Below are positions 10,050 to 20,599 of a stretch of 64,000 bases of DNA, piece after piece. Below the pieces are notes generated by a model. The model made no database searches. It saw nothing but the letters and a program-made list of their open reading frames with translations, and had not been told where the DNA came from. This DNA is from Chloranthus sessilifolius (taxonomy: Eukaryota > Streptophyta > Magnoliopsida > Chloranthales > Chloranthaceae). The DNA is taken from the NCBI GenBank assembly GCA_021018995.1, contig CM037588.1, positions 35,213,000-35,276,999 on the forward strand, written 5' to 3'. The translations under genes and the position numbers were made by a program. How positions within the stretch are numbered: the first letter of the stretch is position 1; every line of letters begins with the position of its first letter.

Positions 10050-10682
10050 ATGGACCCGCTTTCCAATCCTTCCTTACATGGAGGGCTTGGAACCAATTTA
10101 CCCCTTTCTTTGGGCTTGGGGCCCAATTTTCTAAAAAGTTGGCTTAGAAGCTTGAATGGGAGCAATCTCGTTGAACTGGAGCGACTTGGATTATCACGCC
10201 TTCCCTTTTTTCTCGATGTTCCTCCACGCTGGGACCTACTCTATGCAGCCACTTCATTTTGGGATGCAAACACCCATGTGTTCTGTTGTGCGAAGCGGGA
10301 GCTAACTCCCACTCTTGAGGAGTTATCTAATTTGTTTGGCTTAAAGCTCCACAAAGGCCTTGCAAGAGTCACACCGAGTTCAGGTTACTCTAAATCCATT
10401 CACCTTACCCTCGGTTTGAAGAAATTTGAGTACGAGAAAAGTTTTATTGGGGGGCCCACATGGTGTTCGATCAAATTCCTCAAAGGACTTTTCGGTGATG
10501 AAAGTTTTCAAAAATTGTCGGTTAGGAATAACTTCAACGTGAAAGCCTTTGGTCTCAGTCTCATTTCAAGAGTCCATTTCTTTATTGGGGGAGAGAGCTT
10601 CTCTTTGGCTCTCTGCGATGTTTTGATCAAGTTGGTAGAGGGCCGATTAGTGATGCACTTGGTCCTTGCCGAACTATACTGA
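10050..10682 (+). CDS. DUF7745-like protein, open frame of about 210 residues
   Basis: The ATG at 10050 (MDPLSNPSLHGG) is preferred because it is conserved in the left-arm copy at 799; the frame is open further upstream but has no ATG there. Recognisable parts are LPFFLDVPPRWDLLYAATSF near the start, FWDANTHVF and ELTPTLEELSNLFGL in the middle, a hydrophobic segment (KAFGLSLISRVHFFI) and a C-terminal LVMHLVLAELY. This layout (fWD...F...ELTPTlEE...aLAE.Y) resembles DUF7745, whose members are common as an extra ORF in plant Tat/Ogre-type retroelements and whose function is unknown. The downstream flank is cut by element A at 10771, so the natural C-terminal region may extend further. No membrane signal or catalytic motif is evident. 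Confidence 0.55.
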   Translation: MDPLSNPSLHGGLGTNLPLSLGLGPNFLKSWLRSLNGSNLVELERLGLSRLPFFLDVPPRWDLLYAATSFWDANTHVFCCAKRELTPTLEELSNLFGLKLHKGLARVTPSSGYSKSIHLTLGLKKFEYEKSFIGGPTWCSIKFLKGLFGDESFQKLSVRNNFNVKAFGLSLISRVHFFIGGESFSLALCDVLIKLVEGRLVMHLVLAELY

Positions 10683-10770
10683 TGCCATGATGCATTTGCT
10701 CTAAGCAAGGTGGAGAGCCTCAGGGGATGTCCTTTGCTGCTCCAGGGTGAGCATCTCATTATCTTGGGAC

Positions 10771-12929
10771 TGTTAATCAGTAAAAAATATCATTTTTTAC
10801 CTCCTAACTTAACCTTTGATGGACCTTTGTGTTGACTAATAAAGTGTTTTGAGTGTGTTTTGTAGATAAGTAATAAATTGCATTCTTAGTGCAGACATCC
10901 ATCTAAAAATGCCAAAGAATAGACCTCCTGTCTCATCATGTGTTCATACAGCCGAAAAGCCCAGCCACCAAGTAGTTCACAAGCCTTGGAAGTCTATGAG
11001 AATGACATGTGTCCACATAGGCACACATGAAAGCAAGAGCAGCTGCAGTGAATGAAGGTTGAACCCCTCAAGAGGTGCTGAGTGCTGGACATATAAAGAA
11101 TAGCACCCCAGAGTAGTGAGCCAGCTATGGAAATAAAGGATATAACTTGTCAAGAAGTTAATTCGACCTATCGACATGTTTAGATGCTTAAAATGAAGCT
11201 GTCGAGAGGTTGGTAGAACCTGTCGAGAGGACTAAGTTGCAGTGGAAGAACATGTCGAGCAGCAAGCTGAACCTGTCGAAGAAATACTTGGAGATGCAGG
11301 GGAGCTCGAGAGGTTCCAGCTACATGTCGAGAACTGCAACTGAACCTATCGAGCAGTGTAAGGCAACCTATCGATAACTTACCTAAAGCTGCGCTCATTC
11401 TCGCGAAGTTGAAGCAACCTGTCGACCACAACTTGCAAGCTGTCGAGAGGATGCTTAGAGACTGAATAACAAGTCGACAAGATATTTTATAACCTGTCAA
11501 GTGGATATAAGGAACCCGAACAGAAGGAGAGAATTCACGTCAATCCTGTTGAGAACTTATCTGAACCTATCAAGAAGTTAGTGAACCTGTCGAAGGCCAC
11601 TCTCAAGCTGTGGAAATACACATCAAATGGTTGATAGAACCAGTCGAGAGATTCTCTGAACCTCTCGACACTCGAATTTGGAGCTTCTCAGTTCCTTTCA
11701 CAGCAGTTGCCAACTTCAGAGTTATGTGCACGAGTTCCAAGGCATGTTAATGACCCTTGGGGGTATTTTGGAAGGCATATGGGCACGAATCAGCACTGTA
11801 ACCACATCACATGTACTTGTCCGATTTGGACCAATTGCGAGAGAGCTTCTGGAAGAAAAATCAGCCACATCAGCAATTGGGAATAATTGAATTATTCTCT
11901 TGAGCTCTGATTGGCTGCAATAGTTCTGAGGATAGAGGAGAAGAGTATAAATGGATGAGAAGTTGCACAAATGAAACATCCAGAAATTGAGAGAACCAGA
12001 GCCAATTTTGGATTGACATTTCCCTCCAAAATTCCTTCCCTCTTTCTTCTTCCCCCATTCTCTCCTTAGCCAATTATGGTTGGCTAAACCCCTTTAGTAG
12101 CTAAGGTGAGGTTGAGAGCTATAAATTGAGAGGTTCAAAGCTTTGTAGGAGGATTAGATGTTGCACAGATTACAGATCTGAGCACAATTGGACTGTAAGT
12201 TGTATTGATTCAGTCATTATTGAATATAAAGTTAATTTAGATCCATAAATCTCTTATTTGTCATCTGATTTCCCTAGATCTAATATCCCCGTGGATGCCT
12301 GAGCTTGTAGCCTTGCATCCATAGCATCTGCAATAGTTGACCTATTCTAATTAAGATCCTTGAAGAAGAGGAATCTCTAGGATGATTTGTGACCATTCAA
12401 GTGGACATATCATAGCCTTAAGATTGCTCCAATTCTCTGGTTTAAGTTAGATTCTTATACCTTGCTGAGCTTGTAGCCAAATGAAGGATTGATGCAAATC
12501 AATTCTATGCATTGCCTTTGAACTAATTAATTTTCAGTGAAGACCAAAATCTCTAGCTGCTACTCTCCACCTTTTGATTTTAATCCTTGTCCTTAAATCT
12601 GTGTTTCAATCAGTTCTGGATCACTTGCTGTTATCTTCAACTTCCAATAGTTTTATAAAGTGACAACTCTTAAAAAATCTCCTCTTTCTTATTTTGGCTT
12701 TGTTTTAAACTAGGATAGGCTAGAGTGCCAGATCTATTAGAGTCTAGAGATTTACCCCATTTTAAAGAACATTTCCCTGTGGACCTACCCTCACTTACCC
12801 TATAAAGCTTGTTGCAACAGCCCTGGTTCTTAAAGGACTGGTTGCTTACCTTGATCCCATTTCTCTATGATTTAGCCTTTTAATTTACTGTTCTAATTCT
12901 TTAATAATTGTAAGGTAAGCAACGCAACA
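10771..12929 (+). repeat. 5' LTR of Athila A
   Basis: Begins TGTTAATCAG and ends GTAAGCAACGCAACA, 2159 bp. A TATA box (tataaatg) lies at 11946-11953. The stretch 11160-11680 contains more than a dozen copies of TCGA in the settings ctgtcgag, tcgagagg and gtcgagaa. The start aligns with the LTR of element D (aacttaacctttgat shared). Confidence 0.85.
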
Positions 12930-12935
12930 AGTTTT

Positions 12936-12953
12936 TGGCGCCGCTGCCAGGGA
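12936..12953 (+). promoter_or_regulatory. Primer binding site of A (tRNA-Asp type)
   Basis: TGGCGCCGCTGCCAGGGA lies 6 bases after the LTR; it resembles the standard Athila primer site. Confidence 0.85.
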
Positions 12954-13279
12954 ACTTATATTTTTAGAATTGGTAGATCTAAGTTTTTCTTATTTTAGAT
13001 TCTAATTTATTACTTCCTATTTTGTGTTTGACTAATTACAACTGCAGTTGTTTGTAGTTTAATTTTGCATTTCAGATCTGAATCTGTGGCTCTAAGAGGA
13101 GCATTGTGCTTTTTGTAGGAGCAAGTTGTGCTAAAGTTTGCATTTCTTAACTCTTTTTACATTTCTAGATCTGTAATGTTTAGATATGCAGCATTAGTTG
13201 TGTGTTTTTTTAAATTATTTTACTGAAATTTGTGTTGTAATTTTTGTGTTATACTTGGTTCCTGTTGTGTGTATGCTTG

Positions 13280-14710
13280 CTATGATATCTCTCAATCCTG
13301 AGATTCTCCCATTAGATCTTGAAGTTGAGAGGCTTCTCAAACCTAAGCAGTCCCTACACACACGTGTGGTTAATTCTAAGATTTCTGCAATGGGTGAGCA
13401 ACCTAGGACATTAAAAGAATTCAATGCACTAGGGGTCTACAATTCCCCCTTCTACATTCAATTCCCTGCTGTCCATGGGAACTATGAGATTAAATCTTCC
13501 ATTATACAGATGCTACCCTCATATCATGGCCTGAGTAAGGAAGACCCTTACAAGCACATTGATGAATTTCTAGGACTGTGCACTATTTTCAACATTGCAG
13601 GTTTGGGGGAGGAAGCAACCAAGTTGAGACTCTTTCCTTTTTCATTAAAGGATAGGGCAAGAACTTGGTTGTCAATGCTCCCAACTAATAGTATTCAGTC
13701 TTGGAATGACCTTCAATGTCAATTTTTTGCTAAGTTTTTTCCCATGTCTAAAACAAGTTAGCTGAGGAAGAGCATCATTTTATTTGCTCAAGCCCCAACT
13801 GAAAACTTTCACCAAGCATGAGAGATATTTAAGGAGCTCTTGAAGCAATGTCCCCATCACCAAATTCCTGAATAGCAACTTGTTCAAAGTTTCTATCAAG
13901 GAATTGATCCTAAGAGTAGGGACATGGTTGATGCCTCATGTGGTGGTACTTACCTCCACAAGACAGCTGATGAGGCTTGGGAGTTGTTTGATATCATTAG
14001 TGAAAACTCCATGCAAAGGGAGACTTTGTCAAGGGACATTAAGACCCTTGTTAGATTGGTGAGAGAGAACACTGTAAGAGGGAAAATGAATGAGGTTAGT
14101 GGATACAATGATTTGGAAAGGAAAGTGGATAGCTTGACTCAGAAATTTGACAAGCTCATGGGATCAATGCAGTCACCAATGGCTGTCAAAGTAGAGGAGG
14201 CATGTGTGATATGTCAGTCCCCTACTCACTCCCTCGAGGAATGTCCCTCTATTGCCCAATTTCTAGACCTTGTTATGGAACATGTGAATGTTGCTCAGTC
14301 CATTGGACAACAGCCTACTGCTGGTTATCATTGGAGAAACCACCCAAACTTGAGGTGGAGACAAGATATCTTTCAAAACCAGTGGCAGCCCCATCAGCAG
14401 TCCATGCCCTTTAGGAATGCCCAACCCTACTAGCAGAACTACTTTTCGAGGCCCCAATACCGGCAACTTATGGCCTTGCAAATGGCACAGTCTGTGCATC
14501 AAAGTGCACCAGCCCCATCACCCTCTAGATTCCTCATAATTGAAGAGCAAGTTCTGGCTTCATTGCAGAATTTGGGCTCTTTGTCACAAACTGTTAACTC
14601 ACATAGTCAAAGTATTAAAAAGATAGAGGATCACCTTGGTTAGCTATCTACTACTTGGACTAGGAGGGAGGAGGGAAGACTGCCTAATCAACCCATGAAC
14701 AAGCCAAAAG
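13280..14710 (+). pseudogene. Athila A gag region
   Basis: The region encodes the Athila gag pattern: QPRTLKEFNALGVYNSPF, then GNYEIKSSIIQMLPSYHGLS, KEDPYKHIDEFLGLC, LFPFSLKDRARTWLSMLP and WNDLQCQFFAKFFP. A stretch with ATPITDTHS-type cysteine and histidine residues (CVICQSPTHSLEECPSI) is the nucleocapsid-like knuckle. Gag forms the virus-like particle and packages element RNA. This copy is broken. Confidence 0.8.
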
Positions 14711-14718
14711 CGCAGTAA

Positions 14719-15640
14719 ATGGTGAGTGAGTCTGCTTCCCATGAAGAAGCTAAATCTATCACCACTTTGAGGAGTGGAAGGCTGGTTGACAACAAAGTTG
14801 GTGTTGAGCCTGATGAGAAAAGTGCAGGAAATGAAAGAACAACCCATGTTGATATGCAGCAAGAGCAGCATATGAGAAATAAGGGGGGTGTTGATGTGCC
14901 TCAAGATAAAAATGAAAACAAAAATAAAGAAAAATCTGATGATATTGCTAAGGCAGCAAATGGGAGATCAGTCCCCCATTTGCCATTTCCCAATGCACTT
15001 CAAGCACCTTTTCCTTTTAATAAGGGGAATGCTAAAGTTGAAGAGATGATGGAAACATTCAAACAAGTAAAGATCAACTTGCCTTTACTTGATACTATCA
15101 AGCAAGTTCCAGCCTACGTAAAATTTTTAAAAGATTTATGCACACATAAAAGAAAATCTAGGATACACCTAGAAGGTTTTTTGTGCTGAGAAAGTGAATC
15201 AAGTGTTGTCCATTACAATCCCAACAAAGCTTTAAGACCCTAGAGTTCCCATAATCCCTTGCATCATTGGGGATCACACCATTGAGAAAGCCTTGTTAGA
15301 TCTAAGAGCTAGTATAAACCTACTTCCATACTCAGTTTATGAGAAGTTAGGTTTGAGAGAATTGAAGCCCACACATATGGTGCTACAGCTAGCTGACAGA
15401 TCTGGAAGGAGGCCTGTGGAAATGATAGAAGATGTGTTAGTTGGGGTTGACAAGTTTTTCTATCCAACAAATTTTTTGATTCTTGGCATGGAGCCAAGCA
15501 AGTGCACCACCTCTATTCCTGTGATTTTGGGTAGACCTTTCTTAGCCACTGTCAATGCTTGTATATAATGTAGATCAGGTGTAATGGAGGTGTCTTTAGG
15601 CAACATAAAAGTAAAATTGAATATTTACGATGCAGCAAGT
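14719..15640 (+). pseudogene. Athila A protease region
   Basis: Reads KVEEMMETFKQVKINLPLL, the conserved Athila link before protease, then the aspartic protease neighbourhood ending in GRPFLATVNAC. The region matches the intact-looking equivalents in D and C. Broken. Confidence 0.75.
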
Positions 15641-16079
15641 CAGCCTCACTTGGATAGTGAGTTTGCTTTTTGATTGATGTGTTGGATGATCTTGTGGAAG
15701 AGACTTTGCCCAAGCTGATGCATCTTGATGATTTGTGGGATGTTTTTGAGAATGTGTGGAGTGAAATTGTGGAAGAGAAGGCCCCCAGACCTATGGTTCA
15801 AGAGGTGAAAGCCTTAAATACTGAAGTGGGCCAGCAATAAGATATCTTCCTTGGAAACCAGTCGTGTTGCCTCTTCCACCACCATCAAAGGCACCTTTTT
15901 TACCTTCCCTCATAAGTCCACTTGATGTGGAGTTGAAATAGCTACCTAAGACCTTGAATTATATTTTTTGGGGGTAAGCCAAAAGTTTCTAGTGATTATT
16001 TCTTCTTCCCTCACTGATGAGCAAGAGGAAGAGTTGTTGTGTGTTTTAAAGAAGCATAAGAGAACAATAGGTTAGACTA

Positions 16080-16806
16080 TTACTGACCTTGGAGGCATCA
16101 GCCCTACTGTGTGCATGCACAAGATCCACTTGGAGGAGGGTTCCAAACCCTCTAGAGATATGTAGAGAAAGTTAAACCCCCACATGCAAATGGTGGTGAT
16201 GAAGGAAGTCATCAAATTGTTAGATGCTGGAGTCATCTATCCCATTTCAGATTCTGAATGGGTGGCACCTACCCAGATGGTACCTAAGAAATCTGGAATC
16301 ACTGTGGTGAAAACTGATTCTGGTGAGCTAATTCTAACTAGGGAAACCACAAGTTGGAGGCTGTGCATAGATTATTGAATGCTCAATTTAAAAACCAGAA
16401 AAGACCAAATTCCTTTGCCCTTCATAGACTAGATTTTGGACAAGTTGGCAGGCAAGACTTTCTATTGCTTTCTTGATAGATATTTTGGGTATAACCAAAT
16501 CCTGTTTATCCATAAGATCAAGAAAAGATGACTTTCACATGTCCATTTAGCACCTTTGCTTATAGAAGAATGCCATTTGGATTCTGCAATGCCCCTACAA
16601 CTTTTCAAAGGTGTATGCATGCTATTTTTTCTAACATGATTGATCAGTTTTTAGTGATATTCATGGATGATTTATTTGTCTTTGGGGATAATTTTAGCCA
16701 ATGTCTACACTATCTCAGCCCTGTGTTGCAGAGATGTGAGGAAACCAACTTGATTTTGAGTTGGAAGAAGAGTCTTTTTATGGTCAATCAAGGGATTGTC
16801 CTTGGC
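16080..16806 (+). pseudogene. Athila A reverse transcriptase, N-terminal part
   Basis: Recognisable RT text includes DAGVIYPISDSEWVAPTQM, VPKKSGITVV, TFTCPFSTFAYRRMPFG, CNAPTTFQRCM and the catalytic neighbourhood FMDDLFVFGDN. The homology stops in the segment that reads QGIVLG, where the virus block begins. Broken. Confidence 0.8.
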
Positions 16807-16964
16807 ACCATAATTACCCTACTCATACTACTTGAATTGTTTATTCCCATTTGCATGAGCATTTGCATCAGCATAGGCATACCACCAATCCCGTGATTTT
16901 ATCTTTATGTGGTGATCCTACCAAAACAGGAGATCACAACTAATCATTGCTTTTTGTGCAGAAA

Positions 16965-18204
16965 ATGACTAGTCGTGCAGGTAGCTCTTCTGCCCAATCA
17001 GCCGGCTCAGCAGAAGACAATTCTTCTCCACAAAGGAAAGTTTATGTTGTCCTCCAAGGATTCCAACCAGGGATTTATACTTCATGGCAATCTTGCCATA
17101 GCCAAATTTATAATTTCCCTAACCCATTATACCAAATGCATAATTCCATGAGAGCAGGCAAAACTGCTTTTCAAACCTTTCAAACCATGCAACTCCTGAC
17201 CATATCTCCCATTATGGAGGTCAAAGAATATTCCAAATCTGAAATTTTTAGCATCAAGCATATCCCTGATTTTATTAACCCATGCATTGCTCCATCCATG
17301 CATCAAGATATTAATGGTGTATGGAAAAACCATATTGTCAATAATAAGAAAAGAGTAAGACAACATTTGAGCGTCCTTAAATCCAAAAATTCAGGCTCAA
17401 GAAGTCCATACCCAACAAATTTATGAAGGTTTAATCTCCTTGCTCAAAGACTTTAACTGGGAAGAAGAAACCTTCACCATTGAGAAAATTTCCTATTTCC
17501 TTAATCTCATTGAGTTGGTGAAACAAAATGACCCAATTCTTCATCGCCTTAAAAGAATCTGCATGTTTGAAAAGGCCAAACATGTCCTTCTAATTGATAT
17601 TTCCCAAAATATTGTGTCTCAAATTGAGAATTCTGCTATTGAGATCAAACAAATCTTATTGCAGAATTATCAATTTATCAATCATCTTCAGGGTTATCAT
17701 CTCCCTAAAATTTCTTTGTTCACTCCAGATTATCCTCATAATCTTTTGCAATGTCTTGATTGGGGATTGATCAACCAAATCATTTTCTCACTTTCCAATA
17801 TTCAAAAATTTCTCTGAATGATTAAATCCATGGTCTTCCATACCTCCAAATGTTTACTCAAAGGTATTTACATTATTTTTTGGATCACTAGCACTCTTGG
17901 CTGGCGGTCTCGAGAAAAATTCTTCTAACCTTATCAAATTTGGATTCTTCGTAAAACCAGGATGTATGAATTTCCATATATCAACAAAACTAATCCTTTT
18001 GCACATTCTAATGCTCAGTCAATTTCTCCCAATTCCTATTGGATTTGTTTTTTAATGCATTTTTCTCATCAAGTCAGAGAAATTTCCAAAGACCATTATT
18101 TCTTCAAAATTACTGATGGTCGACGAATTTTCATCACGGATTTTCCTATAGAATATATGGCGACTCCTCAACAAGAAGAAGTGGCAGAGAAATTTCTCCA
18201 ATAA
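16965..18204 (+). pseudogene. Viroplasmin-domain protein of the pararetrovirus
   Basis: The frame opens MTSRAGSSSAQSAG and shortly reaches RKVYVVLQGFQPGIYTSW followed by NFPNPLYQ and AFQTFQ. This is the caulimovirus viroplasmin / RNase H1 N-terminal fold (pattern kfYvVf.G..pGIYtsW...Q...fp...y..f). Downstream text (FLNLIELVKQNDPILHRL, YHLPKISLFTP, SYWICFLMHFSHQVREISKD) belongs to the long C-terminal region. In caulimovirids this protein builds inclusion bodies and aids translation. The copy is broken. Confidence 0.75.
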
Positions 18205-18540
18205 TTAATCAGTAGAAATAATCTCCATCTGCCTGCTAACTTAGAAATTGAAGCTTCTATCCAAGAAGATGAGCTGTTACATGATGTACTTGATTCAGAT
18301 AGTTCCCGATCCGCTGACTTAATATTTTATCAGAATCTTGACAATCGCATGAAACCATAAGGTCCAGCCATTACAGCCAAAATAGCTGTTTGTTCAAATT
18401 TACAATCATCAAGAATCATAATGGACCCCGCCATTCAGATTATTGTCGGCCAACATAGCCTACAATAGTCCTTGCTACTCAATAGCTTTGCCAGCTGTCA
18501 ATGATGCAAACCATGACATCATCCTCCAAATAATGAAACT

Positions 18541-18668
18541 CTGACGCATGCCATGACGACATAACACAATTATCAAGGGACCAAGCGACTGCATCCAATC
18601 CACATAGCACACGTGTCCCACTCAGTGGCATATTTCAACCCGTTACAAGTTTGCATTCATCTATAAAA
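18541..18668 (+). promoter_or_regulatory. 35S-like pararetroviral promoter: as-1-like element and TATA box
   Basis: CTGACG-6 bases-ATGACG at 18541-18558 has the same spacing between its TGACG boxes as the as-1 element of the CaMV 35S promoter. A TATA box (CTATAAAAGG) lies at 18661-18670. The gap between them is wider than in CaMV. A TGA-family bZIP site is the expected function. Confidence 0.75.
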
Positions 18669-18933
18669 GGGTTAGCCTAGGGATTGTCCAGAACACCGAA
18701 AAATTTAGCTAGATATTCCTCTACTAAAACTTTTTCCTTTCCTCTCTTGTTCCTTCTTTTTAATTTTGTAAGTTTTGTATCAGAGAAGCTCCTCCATATT
18801 GGTAAGCTTCCCCTTACCTTTGTTTATATTTCTTTATGCATGCATAGTAGTCTAATAGTATTGTAATAGTAGTTTGATTTCTTATGTTTTAGGTTTGTAA
18901 GTACTTTCTGTTTTATTAGGCATTAGTATATGA

Positions 18934-18939
18934 AATAAA
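18934..18939 (+). terminator. Poly(A) signal of the pararetroviral RNA
   Basis: AATAAA about 265 bp downstream of the TATA box, which fits the short terminal redundancy of a pregenomic RNA. Confidence 0.55.
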
Positions 18940-18999
18940 GTTTTCTTCCCGTGTTCTTCCTTCCTCTTCTGTTACTACTCTTTCCCCTTACTCTGTGTT

Positions 19000-19011
19000 T
19001 GGTATTAGAGC
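19000..19011 (+). promoter_or_regulatory. tRNA-Met primer binding site
   Basis: TGGTATTAGAGC differs at one base from TGGTATCAGAGC, the usual initiator tRNA-Met primer site of Caulimoviridae, and lies in the leader between the promoter and the movement protein as expected. Confidence 0.85.
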
Positions 19012-19289
19012 CTTTCCCGACTAATCCCGTGGTAATTACATATGGCGAGTGACTAGTGTCGGAATCATGAGAGATAGTAAATAGTGATTAGGGGCTTAAT
19101 CATGGGCGTATGAACTACTGTTCATCGTCTTGTCCAAAAGATTTAATGGATGACTTATAATGGTTTGTTTAGATTTACTACTATGCTGGTTGTAGCGTGA
19201 GAGTCGCGTTGAGATGACTAGGCATTATTGCAGGGATTGCATTGTTGCCGACTTATTCCCCGTAAAAGTTATTATCGACGGACGCAGTT

Positions 19290-19794
19290 TTGCAACAACA
19301 ACCTTGTAGTAAATCTAAATGAATTTCTATAAGAATTCCCTGAAAATTTATGGAGAAGAAGGTAAATAGTATTTTACTATGCTGATGAATAGTATTCTGA
19401 ATCACTATTCATTATAGTAAAACTATTCCAACATTACTATTCCCATATGTAATTACAGTCTTATTAGTTTTTACCAAAGCTCTTTTACCCTTTCTTTTTT
19501 ACCATTTTAATTTAAAAAAATAATAATAATAAAATAATTTTATGTCTCTTTTTAATTTTTTATCCAAAAAATTAATCAAAAATAAACAATTAGACAAATG
19601 GTCTACTATTGATGACTAACAAAACCAATTAAATCGATGGACAATTTCTTCCATCAATTCCAAAATAATCTATCAATATGGATGGAAAGATTGGTCCACT
19701 GACATGTCAATCAAAACTACTGAGCAAACTCTCAGTATAAATGAAGAAAGTCAAAATGAAAGTTTTCAATTACTTTCAAATGAATATTTATTGC
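19290..19794 (+). repeat. Inverted repeat arm 1 within the pararetrovirus
   Basis: The reverse complement recurs at 23811-24316, roughly 90% alike by eye, with a 4-kb spacer. It covers the AT-rich leader and the start of the movement-protein region. Confidence 0.85.
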
Positions 19795-20330
19795 ATGACC
19801 TTCATCGCTTCAAATTCCTTCATTTAGGATGCATTCAAGTTGCATTCAAACCTTTGACCTAATTAGGTCTTGAAGAAACTAATCTGCTAAGCACTCTTAG
19901 AGATACTAGATGCCTTAACTGGCGTTCATCTTCAATGGCTGTTGTTGAGACCAGCCTATGCCTTGGTCCAGTCTACTACAATGTTTTCCCAAACCTAACT
20001 TTATCATTATCTGATAAAAATATTTTTCATGCTTGTACCCTTAATTTAAAAACTTAAGGATATAACTTGATGCCTGGATCAGAGACCATTGCTCTGATCT
20101 ATCACCTTCATTATAAGGTGATGACTTCTCTGGCTACAGAAATTAACTATCACACTAAACCAGGAAAGACGGTCTTAATTGAGACCAATAGCACAACAAC
20201 CTATGTTGCAACACCTAAACTAATTGAATGGAAAAATATTACTTTTCTTGATTCTTGGTGTATACCTCAAGCTGTCCCTCCTAAACCAATTTTAAACCAA
20301 GAAATTGAAAAAATCTTTCAAAATAACTAA
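19701..20330 (+). pseudogene. 30K-type movement protein region
   Basis: Reads SNEYLLHDLHRFKFLHLGCI and QVAFKPL, then LRDTRCLNW and VVETSLCLGPVYYNVFPNL, then GSETIALIYHLHYKVMTSL and SWCIPQAVPP. These match the order of the caulimovirid 30K movement domain (fLH.G.iqv...G.....l.D.R......v...l..G..Y....P.....d). The protein lets virus pass through plasmodesmata. Broken. Confidence 0.75.
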
Positions 20331-20599
20331 GGGGATGTAATCTTAACATTTGATAGAACTACATCCTACAGAAGTTCTTATAGGAGTTCTTTTTATGATT
20401 CGCAATCTCAAGGTCCTTATAGAATTTCTATACCCTCGACTGCTCGATCATCTTATTCAGAAGTTAACTCATCTGTTTCTTCGGAATATAATCAACCTAA
20501 TCTTGAAGGAATCCAAGTCTCTGAACAACAGATTCCTCATGGGATATATACCCAACAGCAGAGGGAATCCCCTATTGCTAGCGATATGAATTTCTCAAT

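Larger units (their letters stand above)
10771..16806 (+). mobile_element. Athila-lineage LTR retrotransposon A, 5' part
   Basis: The 5' LTR, a tRNA-Asp-type primer site, gag, protease and the front half of RT are present in standard Ty3/gypsy order. The RNase H, integrase and 3' LTR are not in the window: recognisable sequence stops at about 16806, where a caulimovirid fossil begins. It is the most decayed of the three Athila copies here, with well over a dozen breaks. The flank before the LTR is gggac; the 3' flank lies outside the window. It is older than the virus insertion and than elements B, C and D. Confidence 0.9.

Noticed and set aside
1-10770. The two arms as terminal inverted repeats of one giant DNA transposon
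   Set aside because: The arms are diverged gene copies of unequal extent, the left one is truncated by an LTR, and no shared outer end or target duplication is visible.
11180-12073. Minus-strand frames across the A LTR
   Set aside because: No family resemblance; antisense to LTR sequence with no start context.
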